A stretch of 64,000 bases of DNA from Cryptomeria japonica (Eukaryota > Streptophyta > Pinopsida > Cupressales > Cupressaceae), in the NCBI RefSeq assembly GCF_030272615.1, contig NC_081414.1:339492502-339556501 (forward strand), read 5' to 3'. The notes under the pieces were generated by a model. That model was not told the DNA's origin, did not search any database, and saw nothing but the letters and a program-made list of their open reading frames with translations. The position numbers and the translations under genes are program-made. Shown here piece after piece: positions 30,619 through 42,488 of this stretch. Position 1 is the stretch's first letter; each line of letters opens with the position of its first letter.

Positions 30619-33168
30619 CTAACTCACCTTTTTTTTTGTGGCAGCTCCTTGTATATCATTTGTACTTTTATCATCTGCACTCTTGGGTACATCTTTAATT
30701 TTCTCTTTCTTTTCTTGACCAATTTGAGGGGAAGTAGCACTACTTGTAGCCTTTTTCTGAAAAACCTCTTTTATAAACATAGAACCGGCCTCACCTTGAT
30801 CAGTGTCTTTCTTGGTGCTCCTTAAGTTGTAATTGTGCTTTGCTTTAGCTATAGCAACTTTGGTGAGATTTTTTACTTCTTCCTCACTAGGCCTTCTGAG
30901 ATGAACTTCTTCATCTTCAATAGTTACCACATTCAAAGTAGGATGCCAATCCAGTGTTAGTTGTCCTTGAAAAGACCTTTCACTATCCAACACATCACTA
31001 AATTGACTTTGTACAGATTCCTCATCACTTTCTACAATGGTCTCAAACATGTTAATGTTAGGCTCAGCTTCTTGTCTCATGGATTCTTCAAGGGCTTGAG
31101 CTACTGCACATTGATGAGGAGAATGTGGCCCATCACAAGCAATACACCAAGGAGTGTTTTCTATATTATGGACATTTTTCCCTTTTAAGGGATCTGGGGT
31201 ATCCTGACTCTAAGCATTTTTAGGCTTCTCATTCTATGGCTTGCCATCTTTCCAGTTGGTATTATAGGGCATATCATACAGCCTAGGGGGTCTATCTTGC
31301 CAATTATAATGAGGCTTATCATTTTTATTTACCTTGGCAATTAGATCCTTCATAGTAGTAACCAACTTTTCTATCGTGTCTTCCTCCTTAGCAACTTTAT
31401 TGGGTTGTTGTTTTGTATCATGCCATAGCCTACCATTAGTTCTCCTTCCTAACTTTTTGGATGCTTTCCTATTGCTCTCCACATTAATAGCAATTCTAAA
31501 TGCATCTCTCAGGCTATGTGGATTTTTATCCCTTAAGATATAGGCCATTTTAGAATCAAATGCATTATAATAGGTGTTCAAACACATGTTATCATCTAAC
31601 CTCATCACCTGATACAATCTATGCATGGCTTTCTGAAATCTAGCATTGAAATCGGTGACCATTTCTTTATCAGATTTTCTAATGTTATTAAACTCATTTA
31701 GCATGAAGCTCACATTTGTTTTGTCACCATATTGTTCTTGAAAACAATTCTTAAAGTCCCCCCAAGACCCAATGCTATTAACTAGGAGACCTTTGTACCA
31801 ATCTCTTGCATCATCTACCAGGGACTGAACAAATAATTTCATTATAACATCTTCATCTACTCTCATAATCATTTATCAAGTCACCAAAAGATTTTAAATG
31901 CTCCTAAGCACTAATTGCATTATTTCTAGCAAATTTATGGAGTTTGTCCCTTAACTCAGTGGGAACATGGTTGGGATATCTTGGGATCCCATCAAAAAAT
32001 AATTGTCTATACTGCTCTAAATTGATGGGTCTCCTTTGGAAAGGGTTAACAACATTATTATTACCTGTGTTCATTCTAACATTGGGGATCGGGGTCTGAG
32101 AGATTTGGTTATGTTGATTGTTTACAAGGGTTTGACTAACTGTTGTTGTATTAATAGGCACAGTAGGCTGAATTTTAACTGAGGGGAGGGAAATTTGTTG
32201 AGAATCAGGCTTACTGAGATCTTCTGATGGAAAAATGATAGGGCAGGCTTTTAGATGACTATTTTTCTTTTAACTTCCTGATTGGCCGCTTCCAACTCAG
32301 CTTTCTCTAACTCCATTTGTAGATCCTCCTTTTTCTTCCTCATTCTTTTCATCTCTCTCTCATGTGTTGATAGTGTATGAGAGATTTCCTCTATATTTCT
32401 GGATCCAGTTCCATCATCCACCCACTTCTGCTTCCCTTTATCAACATTATTCTTAGGAGGTTGTGGATCACTAAGCACTTCCCTGTTTGGTTGGATTACT
32501 AACCTATATGCTGGCTTAGCCTTGGGGATTAGAATTTCTCTAATCACAGGACCTTCATCATCACACTTTTCCTTTTCCTGGGCCAATAATTCAGGATTAG
32601 CTATCTGTCTAAGAAGCTTATCTCTCTCCATTAGTTTTTCTTTGACTTCTTTTTCCCTATTTGCTTCCTTTTGGGCTCTTAAGGAGATTAATTGACGAAC
32701 CTTTCTATTTAAATCTTCTATTTCTTGTGACACTTTATCTTCATCAAGGAAATTCTCCTCAGAGTCAGATACATTAACTTGGTCTATATCAATCAAGCTG
32801 ATGTTTCCATCAATTGTTCTAGGCATAGAATGTCTGATTGCATTTGAACTAGTCCTATCTCTCCCAGAAAAGCTAACATGAGATATATCTTGATTTAAAG
32901 CATGAACATTATCTATATTTCCAAATAATCCAAAATGGAAACCTAATATATCATGTTCAGATTCTCTGGAAGAAGAATTAGATTTTGCATAAACAGGTCG
33001 ATCAGGTACCTTATCGGTATTGTTGTTTTTCTACACCCAAGTAGCATTTGATGGTTCATGGAGTACTAATCTCTTCTGACCTCTTTGTGATTGTTCAGGT
33101 AAACCTTCTTGCAAGGTTTCATGAGGATGCTTCTTCATGAACGATCTTGTGTTTTTTCCTCCTTGCAT
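30619..33168 (-). pseudogene. Gag of C1
   Basis: Start ATG at 33168 (MQGGKNTRSFMKKHPHETLQ). The N-terminus is acidic with a long coiled coil (KVRQLISLRAQKEANREKE, 32700-32250). The capsid block is around DARDWYKGLLVNSIGSWGDF and NARFQKAMHRLYQVMRLDDN (31240-31870, Retrotrans_gag-like). Then comes a short variant zinc finger, WCIACDGPHSPHQC (31108-31146), of the form CX2CX3HX4C instead of CX2CX4HX4C. A tail before the protease is Lys-rich. Stops (for example TAG after NATWV) and a frameshift near 31880 inactivate it. Role: particle formation and RNA packaging. Confidence 0.85.
31108..31146 (-). other. Variant zinc knuckle in C1 gag (CX2CX3HX4C)
   Basis: Thirteen residues, CIACDGPHSPHQC, one residue shorter than the standard retroviral knuckle. 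The same spacing occurs in C2 (61058-61096), so it is a family trait and not a mutation. Confidence 0.7.
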
Positions 33169-33452
33169 TATGCTTGTCTCCCTTTTAGAATTATATTTAT
33201 TTCAAAAGGACTGGTTACAAAATAATAGAGTTGCCACCCACAAGACTATGGGAAATATGAATACAAGCTTTGAATAAAATGTTGTAAATCTTCAGAACAA
33301 AATCATATATCAAAATAAATAGAGGGAACTTCAAAATAGAGACTTCCAGAAACCATTGCTATATTTACTAAAGCAACAATCTATTTCACAAACACACAAT
33401 GATTTTCCTTATAAAATTAAGCACAAATCTATGTCTGGATTCTCACTGTGAC
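33169..33452 (-). other. C1 leader between primer site and gag
   Basis: About 280 bp of untranslated leader, including a purine/pyrimidine-biased stretch. It presumably holds the packaging signal, but nothing specific can be seen. Confidence 0.5.
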
Positions 33453-33472
33453 TCTCCCCAGTAGAGTCGCCA
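33453..33472 (-). other. Primer binding site, tRNA-Arg type, C1
   Basis: The minus strand reads GTGGCGACTCTACTGGGGAG four bases from the LTR end. It closely resembles TGGCGACTCYGCTGGGGA, known as the tRNA-Arg primer site of Ogre/Tat elements. Confidence 0.85.
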
Positions 33473-34314
33473 CTTTTGTTGTTCTCAAAATATGATTCCC
33501 TTTCAAACTTCTTATAATAAAAGAATAACTCTGTGTGAGAGAGAGAAGACAAGGAGAAGGAACTTCCAGAATAACATATGACAAGGTTTGATTAACCTTC
33601 TACACTTCAAACTTGTCCAAAGTTCAGGTGGGTATACCTTTTGTGAACTGAGTTCACACTTTTAAAAGACAAATCCATAGCAAACTAGTCTGAAAACCAA
33701 TGGATCTTATCACCTTAAAACCAAATGAAAAAAAAAGAAATAAAACTTGTACTCATGTTCAGTATTGACCTACAAGATGTGTAAAAAGACAACCGCAATA
33801 GATACCAGTGCCTTATCCAGGCCATAGAATCATCTAAGTTTAAACAATACTCCGACAATCAAATATCTCCACACATCCTATCAGCTCAACTTCTATAGAT
33901 CCCCACATATGCCTAACATATGTAAGAATTTTACTCATACCAAACTAAACTGCATTTATCGAATTCAAAGTATCCCACAAAGAATTTACTAATAGAAATG
34001 ACTCCTGTGTATTTAATTCCCCTCCTGAAGAGAAAAGCTAAGAAGCACATCTACTTGAAGTTGCCTTACAACCCATACTCAAAAGGAATAACCCTAGATT
34101 ACTTAGAATGAAAATAGTAAATATTTACAAACATACTTGAAGACAACACAAAGTCTAAGCTCAAAACTGATGGTCTATGTATTGATATTATTTCAGAAAG
34201 TATTACAAAAACATTTGAATATTCTCCATTAAGACTTAGCAAAAAGCTTAGATAAATTTCTGCAGCATTTTCTTACAATTCCTTGTGATCCCTTTTTACT
34301 AGTCCTAGTATCCA

Positions 34315-34324
34315 TTTATAATAA
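34315..34324 (-). promoter_or_regulatory. Putative TATA box in the 5' LTR of C1
   Basis: Same TTATTATAAATGGATAC word as in the 3' LTR, about 95 bp after the ORF stop. In this LTR it would drive the genomic RNA, starting downstream of the ORF. Confidence 0.55.
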
Positions 34325-34418
34325 CATGGATGCATACATAGCTTTGGACTTCCCTAGGGAAATTGTTACAATCATTACTTATCTCAAGAAGTAGTTACAA
34401 AACCTTTTCCAAATGCGG

Positions 34419-37400
34419 TTACAAATCCTTTTCAACATCCTCGGCTTCTTCTACTTGTGGTTCTATTGCAACCTCTTCTAATTACTCTACATCTAGTAAT
34501 GCATATTTTCTTGTCCACTTTTGGTATACATCATCAGCAGGCCACAAGAAGTTAATTACTTTTCCCTTTGTCTTGGCTAATCTTTTCCAAGAATTCCTCA
34601 TTTTGTTAACCTCTGAATTTAGAAAACCATAATGAGATTTCATTTTCTCAATCTCCTCAATTATTTTGATAAATATGGAGGCATCCTCTGACTTAATAAT
34701 TCCTTTTATTCTTAATGAAAATTTGGCTTCTAATTCCTTAAGCCATATTTGTTTGTCCTTTAATTGAGTTGCACTGGCAAAACCCCCTAGGTGTAATTCA
34801 AAAACTTGATCAGTGTACTCTTTCTTGTACAAGTTGATCTTTCTATCTGCACTATCTACTCCTTCTGCTAACTTTACTAAATCCTTTATCATATCACAAG
34901 TAGATTTGATAATGGGGTCAGCCCCTGCCTCATCATAGGATACACAAATAAGTACTATATCCTGCTCTCTGGGTCTCCACTTGTCAAAAATAGGCATTAG
35001 AACAACCTTGTCTCCATTTAGCTCATTCCACATGTCCAAAATCTTACTCATGTTGTTGTACATTAGTGAGGACCCTATGGTCTCAGCAAAACTCAAAATT
35101 GTAGCCCTTACCCTCTCTTCATATTTCTTTGCATATAGGGCTTGAGCCTGTTTAGCTTGTCCAATTCATGGGGAGTGATCTCAATCAACTAGGAACTAGA
35201 AGGTGCTAGAGATGGTGGGAATTCAATAATGGGGCTGGTACGTGGAGGCCTTGCAGGAGAGGAGGAGATCATCAATGTTGAGGACTCACCTTGATGGTAT
35301 TGTCCTGTCAACTGGCTTTGTAGCTTGGCAATGATGCTATCTTTACTCCTTACGTCCTCCTTGGTAATGTTGTAAGCTTTTAAAACTATCTCCAACTTAG
35401 CTTGGAGTTCTGCCTTTTCCTTTGCCGCTCTTTCTGCTACTGCAACACTAAACTTTGCAGTCTCTAGAACAGTGCTAGCAGCTTCCACCACCCCAGTGCT
35501 TTGTACTCTTTTCACTATCATACCTCCAAGGTAACTTGACCCTAGAGTATCCCTTTTCATTTTATTCTCATCTCTTTTTAGGGACCACATTACCAAAGCA
35601 ACATCATCCTTGCTAAAGGTGACTCCTTCCATGGCCTTAGTCTCTTTCCTTACTACCTCTAAAACCAAGGCATCTGCTATGTGCCATTCAGGGAGAATAA
35701 GTACACCAGCCTTTTCTACCATGTCTCTTCCTTGCTTAGAAGTGATGGTCTTGAACTTAGTAATCATCTCTTGCTTTATTTCTTCATCTACCACAGTCGA
35801 ATCCTTTTGGGGTTGCTCACTCTTCCCCTTCTCACTTCTAGCATTGAAATGATCAATATTCTGGTTCCACACAAATTGCATGAAAGCTCCTGATGTGACA
35901 ACGTTGCTATCAGCCAAGAAATCTTCACTGGCTTTTTTAACATCAGGATCTAGCTCTTGGCCTTTGAACTCATCAATAGTTATATTCATTTCAGCATTAA
36001 GGGGCTCTTCTGGCATTCCCTCTTCTACTTCATCATAGGTGTAGGCTATCTCCCCAAGGCTGCCTAATTGTAGCAGTTGCTCAACTGCTGCTTGTTCATC
36101 TCCTATATGAATAGGGGATTGAGATGGTGAATACAAGGGATCATCAGATTGTCCCTCCTTTCCCACCCTTTGTTTCTTTGGGCTCTCCTAAATATCAATG
36201 ATTTCTTGTATTTTTCTCTTACCTTTTGAAGTTGAAGGCTCCCCTGTTGTTGGTAATAGCACACTATATTTGGACCTTTTATGTAACACATAATCACCTG
36301 GAGAGATTGTTTTGGCAGATGTAGACCTAGTTAAAACTAGTTTTGCCTTCTCAGGATTATTTTTAATCACAACCTCCCTTTTTTCTTTCAATGTCTGCAT
36401 CACATCCTCAAAACAAAGAATTAAGAATTTTGCCTTTTCTTCAAAGGGGTGGAAACTAGACAAAGGATCATAACTAGTGTCAAATCGGTGCACAAAATCT
36501 AAGGCCTTCCTGTAGGCCACCCATTTCTCTTTCCTCAACTCTTGCTCATCCAAATCGAACTCATTCCTGATTAGGTCCTTAGGGAATTGAAATTGATGAG
36601 GTCTGCCTCTGCATACTGCCCTTTTCCTAAACATGTCATTGAATAAATCTTTACGGTCAGCACACCTTGATACTATAGTTGATAAATGATAGGGTTGAAG
36701 GAAATCTTCAAAACACATCCAACCCCCTTTAGTTATCACAAATATAGTTATTGTAGGGAAAATGGTCCCTTTACCTCTACCTATTAGCTCTGCCTCTTGC
36801 ACACTTCCAATCTGCCTGAGGACTTCTGCAATTCCTATTTTTAATGGGACCTGGTAGGGAAGCAAAAATGGAGTACCTCTGAAACCATACACTCTAAAAA
36901 ATGTGGAAACAGGGTACAAGTACATCTCACCCCAATTATGGACAACTTTTATATCCTTAGCAAATTCCTTTGGCCTAAGGAATTCTAAAAGAGCTTTAGG
37001 GACTCTTGGATTTTCTAAGCATAAAAGAGTCCTGATCTTGGATGCAAAGCACTTATCAAACATTAAGTAGCTAGCATCTTCTCTGTCCTATGACAACACT
37101 GTGCTCCACAACTAAACTGGCATCTTCTCTCCATCCTTTTCTTTTACTAGATCCATTCCATTTGCAAAGTAATCTCCACCCTTAAATAAAAATAGGTGCA
37201 TGAGGAGGGAGTACCATCCAAAAGGCCTGTCCACTTTTCCATTTTTATCCCTATCAAACCTTCATCGATGGCATCAGTGATATAGGGTGCATAATCAAAT
37301 GTCACTGCTAGAGAAAGATTTAAAATTTGAGCAATCATTAGCATGTAATGAGTTGGCATGTTTGCTTCAGCATCCTCTCCAAAAATTTGGCAGAGTGACC

Positions 37401-38028
37401 AGTATAATCCCTTGGCTCTCAAAGTGAATAGATTTAAGGAGAAACGCTCCAGAGTATTGGGCCCTACAACAGATAATCCACCTATTTTAACAAAGAATTC
37501 TTTAAGAGGCCCATTCCTAAGGTGATTCCTCTGTGTATTGTAAACCTGAGCCAATGATTTGAAATTGATGAGTTCCAAATAGTTGGACACTTCACTAAGC
37601 CCGAATGCATTTCTAAACTCCTCATCATTAATCTCAATGAGGGTTTTTCCATTTATGTCCCTAACACTCTTTGTAATGGGGTCATAGTTGTGTGCAATCT
37701 GAGTTAGGAGATCCACATCCATGAATGCTCTAGGGACCACCAATTTGCCTAAATCCAACTCCCAAATACTATTCATTGGGGTTGGGGAATGTCTCATACC
37801 AAATCTGACCTTGAATAGACCCAATCCAGACAATCCTACCTACAGGTCTCTCAGCCAGTTGTCTTTGTCATACAATCCTTCCCCTATTCTCAAGCGAGGA
37901 GCTTTTGGCACTAGCTCTTTAACCTTAGCTACCACATTAGTTGACATGGTTAATTGCTCCATGAAATCATCACAGGTCACCCTATCTTGGTAATTAATTT
38001 TTGCTGAGAACTCCCTTTTAGGTTCCAT
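34419..38028 (-). pseudogene. LTR-borne ORF of C1, 5' LTR copy
   Basis: ATG at 38028 (MEPKREFSAKINYQDRVTCD), TAA at 34419-34421. Same protein as at 20475-24095 but decayed differently: at least two frameshifts (between 37147 and 37063, and between 35189 and 35096) and fewer stops. Long uninterrupted pieces remain at 35189-36166 (325 codons), 36188-37063 and 37147-37833. Where the left copy has a stop this copy often keeps Gln (for example VMQTLKEKR). Two TAGs (after EIIDI and near SSS) are shared by both LTRs and so probably predate insertion. Function unknown. Confidence 0.8.
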
Positions 38029-40148
38029 CTCGATAATGCTATGCAAGTAAATTAATTACTAACCACAACAATTCTATAATAGATCATAATCCCAATTCAA
38101 ACAAACTGTCAAGTAATTGCTAAGCAAAAGTACAAGAGAACCTATTCTTGGCTTGAAGAAATCTGCTTTGCACCTGCTTCTTCGCAACAGCTCTTCGAAA
38201 TGATGCCTACATTCAATTGATGTGAGACCATATATGGCAATCTTCCTCTTAACTGCAACATTGAAAGAGCATGCTTCGGCCATCCCTTCAGAATTGAATT
38301 CATAGAAGAATTCAAAAATTTTGCTCCAACGGGTCTAACATGTTGGTGTATTTTCTTTTCACTCTTTTTCCATTTCGCAGAGCATAACACCCTAGCATGT
38401 TTATTCAATGAAGTTATGCCAGCCGCTAGATCAAATCAAACTTGCACTACCTTTACCCTTTTACCTTTCCTCATCCGGCAATGGGCTAGAATTCTTTTCG
38501 CTATTTCGCAAAAGATAACTTTCGTGCACTTTAAACTAGTGAAGCCACGCTGGCCGTGCAATCAAATGGGACTTGATCGATCTTTATCTTTGCTTGATCT
38601 CACTATGTTAGGCCCTATATCCTTTTCACCACTTCGTAGGCCTTAACCCTCGAACACTTTTCTTTCGCGAAGCTGTGCCAAGCATTGGATCAAATGAAAC
38701 TCACCCGACCTTTAATTCCAGCCGTGACCGTCAACCCCTTTAACTAACCGTGCCTTATCCTGACAACTAATGGTTTTCACCATTTTGCAAAGCATAAACC
38801 GTGAGCACTTTTAGGTCACAAAACAATGAGGAGCATTGGATCAATCTTGAGATGAATGCCTTTTAAGTGGGCCCTTTACCCGGGAATCATTGACCCCACT
38901 TGCTATTTGGTTAACAAATGCCACATGGCAGTCAGCCATTAGCCCTAGAAATATCTCTGGGTTCCATCCTGGATCCGCCACATGTTATCTTTATCATTTG
39001 CACACAACTACCTATCACACCTAGGTGGGCCCTCAACCACGTGTCAACCGACACACTGCCAAGCTCCATAAAATAAAATAGTTGTCATGCCATGTCATGT
39101 CGGATGGAACTTCTATCTATCTTTCACCATTTCACAAACATTAATCTTCGTTCACTTTTCGGCCATGAAACAACGAGAGCTGTTGGATCAAAATAGAGTT
39201 GATCATCTTTTAACTTCGTGCATTACTTGTCCTTTGGGCCCATCAGTCCTTAATTCTCAAATTTAGTTCGCTGAACACTTTTATTTTTGGCCACATGTCA
39301 CTTTCTTACTTTCCATTTAAACCAAATGGATTGCTAACTTGGAATGCCATGTCATTTTCGCCACTTCACGAAAGCTATCTTTTGAGCACTTTCATCCCAT
39401 GAAACTGCGCTAACCGTTAGATCTTGAGGACCTGTGCATCTGTTACTCCTCTCATGAACCTCCTCGCCGGAACCTAAAAACCTTTCGCTATTTCGCGAAG
39501 AGTAAACCACCGGCATCTCTCGGTCGTGAATCAGCGTGAGCCGTTGATTTCTTTCAAACTTGATAGTCTTTTAGCCAATGGAGAAGTCCTCATAGATGGG
39601 TCCCACCAAACCTTTTCGCCATTTCATGAAAGGTAACTTACTTGCTTATTTCGATTGCAAATCAACGTGAGCCATTGGATTCAAAACAAGATGGAGTGTC
39701 ATTAAGTTGGCCGCTAATGCACGTAGTCAAGCCTACTTTTTCCTTTCACTATTTCGCATAGCTTAACACACCAACAACTTCGCCTAATGAAACAATGAAA
39801 GTCATAGATTTATCTAAGAGTTGTGCGATACTTATGGGACCTAACAACATTTAGGAAAAGGTATAAGAGATAGGCATAAATTTTTACAATTATTTAACAA
39901 CCGCCTAGGCAAGTAACAAGGGGGGAACACTTTACACAACTTAAAGACCCATTACTCAAGTGAATAAAGTAATGCAGAAATAGAAGCCAGAGGGTTTTTT
40001 ATCAGACATTTGAGTGATTAAAAACTAAACCCTTAACCCTTAAAGATATAGAATAGATTTGAAGCAACTAATAGCATACCTAACTCAAAATTTTCAAAAC
40101 TTAGCCAATCATGGGAAAAGAAAACCCATTTCTTAAACAGTGATAATA

Positions 40149-40498
40149 GCTAGGCTAGACAACCTTCCATATGAGTGATATTTTCTCTTCCCCCTTTTAT
40201 TTTACCTTTTTGGGGTGCCTTGTATAGAGAGCTTGTAAGGTGTTGGGAAGACCAACATATGAAAATCTCTTACCCTTCCCAAGAGCATTGGAAAGTGTGA
40301 GTAGTGTCTTCTTGGGGAATGGTTTGAGGGGGATAATTTTGATCACCCACTCTCTATTTTTTTGAGACATAGATTTTTTGTTCAAGTTTTGTTTTAGTTT
40401 TTGGAGTTGGATTTTTCTAAGTCTTAAGAAGGAAAAATAATAGTGGATTGGGCAGATCTCCTACAACTTCTCCTAATTTCCATTTGCAAATTTTAAGG
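40149..40498 (+). other. Element D: end of 5' LTR and leader
   Basis: Resumes after C1 with GCTAG, matching the CCTAG on the other side. About 350 bp, non-coding, leading to gag. I could not find a convincing primer site, so the LTR/leader boundary is undetermined. Confidence 0.45.
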
Positions 40499-41880
40499 AT
40501 GTCATCGATTATGCGACAAGCTCGTAGTCGTAATAGGGGTCCTAGATGCACTCGAATGACACATGAAGATGATGTGGAGGATGAGCCGGTTCCAGAAGGG
40601 GATCAGGAATCTCCTCTTGAACAACTGATTGACCCTAACTGAGACATTTTGGTTGCACTTCTGAACCAAATAGGAATAGTTCAGGATAGACTCCCAACAG
40701 TAGATCATGAGGCAGAGCACCAGATTTCTGAGAGTCATAGATATATAGTTAGGGAGAGAAGTAGGAGTCCACCTTCTAACCATATAGAGGTTCAGGATGA
40801 GCATGAGCCTAAGTCAGTCCATCTACCTGAACCACCTCTAGTTGTGGCACCAGTAATTTTAGAGAGAGCACCCCGCAATCCCAGGGATCAGATCAAAGAG
40901 ATTTTACATCTTTAGCCACCATCATTTGTAGGATCTACCGATGGGGTAGAGGATGAGGCTTGGCTATTAAGTCTAGAGAGGTGCTTTGTATTGCATCCCT
41001 ATGAGAGCAGTTTGAAGGCACAGATTGCTATTCACCTTTTGAGAGGGACAACTTCCACATGCTATAGGAAGGAGTATAAGAATGTCATAGTTGTGAATGC
41101 CATCACTTGGGACATCTTTATAGAGAGATTTAGAGATGGATACCTATTAGAGCACTTTACGCAGTGCAGGATTGATGAGTTTCATAACCTTTAGTAGAAG
41201 GGTCTCTTAGTGTCCCAGTATGAGAGAAAGTTCTTCGAGCTCTTACCCTACATTGACTGCCTAAAGGACAAGAAGCTACTTGTCAACCAGTTTATCAGAG
41301 GATTGAATGTTGGTATAGGAGGACTAGTTAGGATGGGAGCTCTAGGGAGCCTTTCGATTTCCATGGAGAAGTTCTTGATATCAGAGGAGATTCAAGGTAG
41401 TCCTCAGGACACATGGGATTGACATCAGAACCAAAATCCTATACCTCAATCTTTTGGGTTTCAGAAACCCCACTGGAAGGCTAATCACAGACATTCATCA
41501 GGGTCCTTCAAATCCCCTCCTCCTCAACAGCCACATTAGAGTCAGAGGCAAAGTCCTCCATAGAGTCAACATGGATTTAAGCCCCAGCAGTGGAAGATAT
41601 AGGGTCCTAGGCATGATCAATGATCATAGGTTCCATACACACCTCCGACACAGACTCAACAGACCTTTAGGGGTGGTTTATGTGGATCAAGAAGGACAAG
41701 AGGAAAGGCATACTCTAGGCCATAGGGTGTTCAGTTTCAAACATGTGGTGTTTGTTTCACTTGTGGGGCCATGGGACATATGGTGAGAGAGTGTCCATAG
41801 GGTTAGATGGTAGGCAGTTAGTGGAAGGTAGGTTCGAAACCTATAGTTGGGGACATGGGTAAGTCCCACAGAATCTTCCC
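40499..41880 (+). pseudogene. Gag of Ty3/gypsy element D
   Basis: ATG 40499 (MSSIMRQARSRNRGPRC). A Pro/Glu-rich N-terminus ends at a TGA near 40640 and resumes as DILVALLNQIGIVQDRL. The capsid block (WLLSLERCFVLHPYESSLKA and RFRDGYLLEHFTQCRIDEF; then SQYERKFFELLPYIDCLKDK) is Retrotrans_gag-like. A Gln/Pro/Arg-rich stretch is out of frame. A standard knuckle CFTCGAMGHMVREC sits at 41753-41794. Several TAGs and frameshifts inactivate it. Confidence 0.8.
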
Positions 41881-42488
41881 AGTTGTTGACAAATGCTAGG
41901 CAGAACATCAAGCCACTGTCATAAAGGTCGTAGGTATGATTAAAGGTAGTAGTGTCTCTATCTTATTTGATTCAAGAGCTATAGATTCTTTTTATATCTC
42001 CATTGGTTGTGGAGTGTTGTGGGCTAGTGGCAACTAGGCAAGGTGTTAGTTGGGAAGTGGAGTTGGCTTCAGGAGCTAGAGTGTTCATTGAGTCAGTGGT
42101 TAGGGACTGTCAGCTTCAGATTGGGAGGACAACCATCTTAGTAGACCCCTGAGTCACACCTCTAGGATCTTATGGAATTGTTCTTGGCATGGATTGGGTA
42201 TATGCCCATAGAGCCAAGATGGATTGTCACCAGAAAAAGATTGAGTGTGTGGATGATCATGGTACCTCCATAGTAATTCAGAGACCTGTATCACTTCGTA
42301 TAATTTCTACTATGCATCTTAAGAAGAGCATACGAAAGGGATACCAGTTTTTTGCCATCACCATCAGTGATAGAGAGGAAGATGATGAGAAGCAACCATC
42401 ACTAGATGATCATCCTATCCTAGATGAATTTGTAGATGTGTTTCCTTCCGAACTAGCTAGTATGCCACCTAGCAGAGAGATTGATTTT
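41881..42488 (+). pseudogene. Protease and start of RT region of element D
   Basis: A decayed retropepsin motif, LFDSRAIDSFYI, near 41965 (normally FDSGAT-SFI). After broken frames, YGIVLGMDWVYAHRAKMDCH and HPILDEFVDVFPSELASMPP lead into the RT leader. The frame is cut at 42488 by element E and continues at 50925. Confidence 0.8.

Larger units (their letters stand above)
19534..40148 (-). mobile_element. Element C1: 20.6-kb Tat/Ogre-like Ty3/gypsy element with ORF-bearing LTRs
   Basis: Direct repeats 19534-26191 (6,658 bp) and 33477-40148 (6,672 bp) flank a 7.29-kb internal region coding on the minus strand. LTR termini are TGTTATCAC and GAGAACAACA. A tRNA-Arg primer site adjoins the right LTR, which makes it the 5' LTR. 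Internal order: gag, protease, archaeal-type RNase H, RT, degenerate RNase H, integrase. Flanks are CCTAG and GCTAG (4/5 match). Each LTR holds a ~3.6-kb ORF and a block of degenerate repeats. No clear polypurine tract is seen at 26192. The LTR copies differ by visible scattered changes, so the insertion is not recent. Confidence 0.9.
33477..40148 (-). repeat. 5' LTR of C1 (6.67 kb, contains an ORF)
   Basis: Partner of 19534-26191. The inner end is fixed by the primer site at 33472; the outer end is GTGATAATA at 40148 against GTGATAACA in the other copy. It carries the second copy of the LTR ORF, the TATA-like word at 34315-34324 and the U3 repeats at about 38340-39850. Confidence 0.95.
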
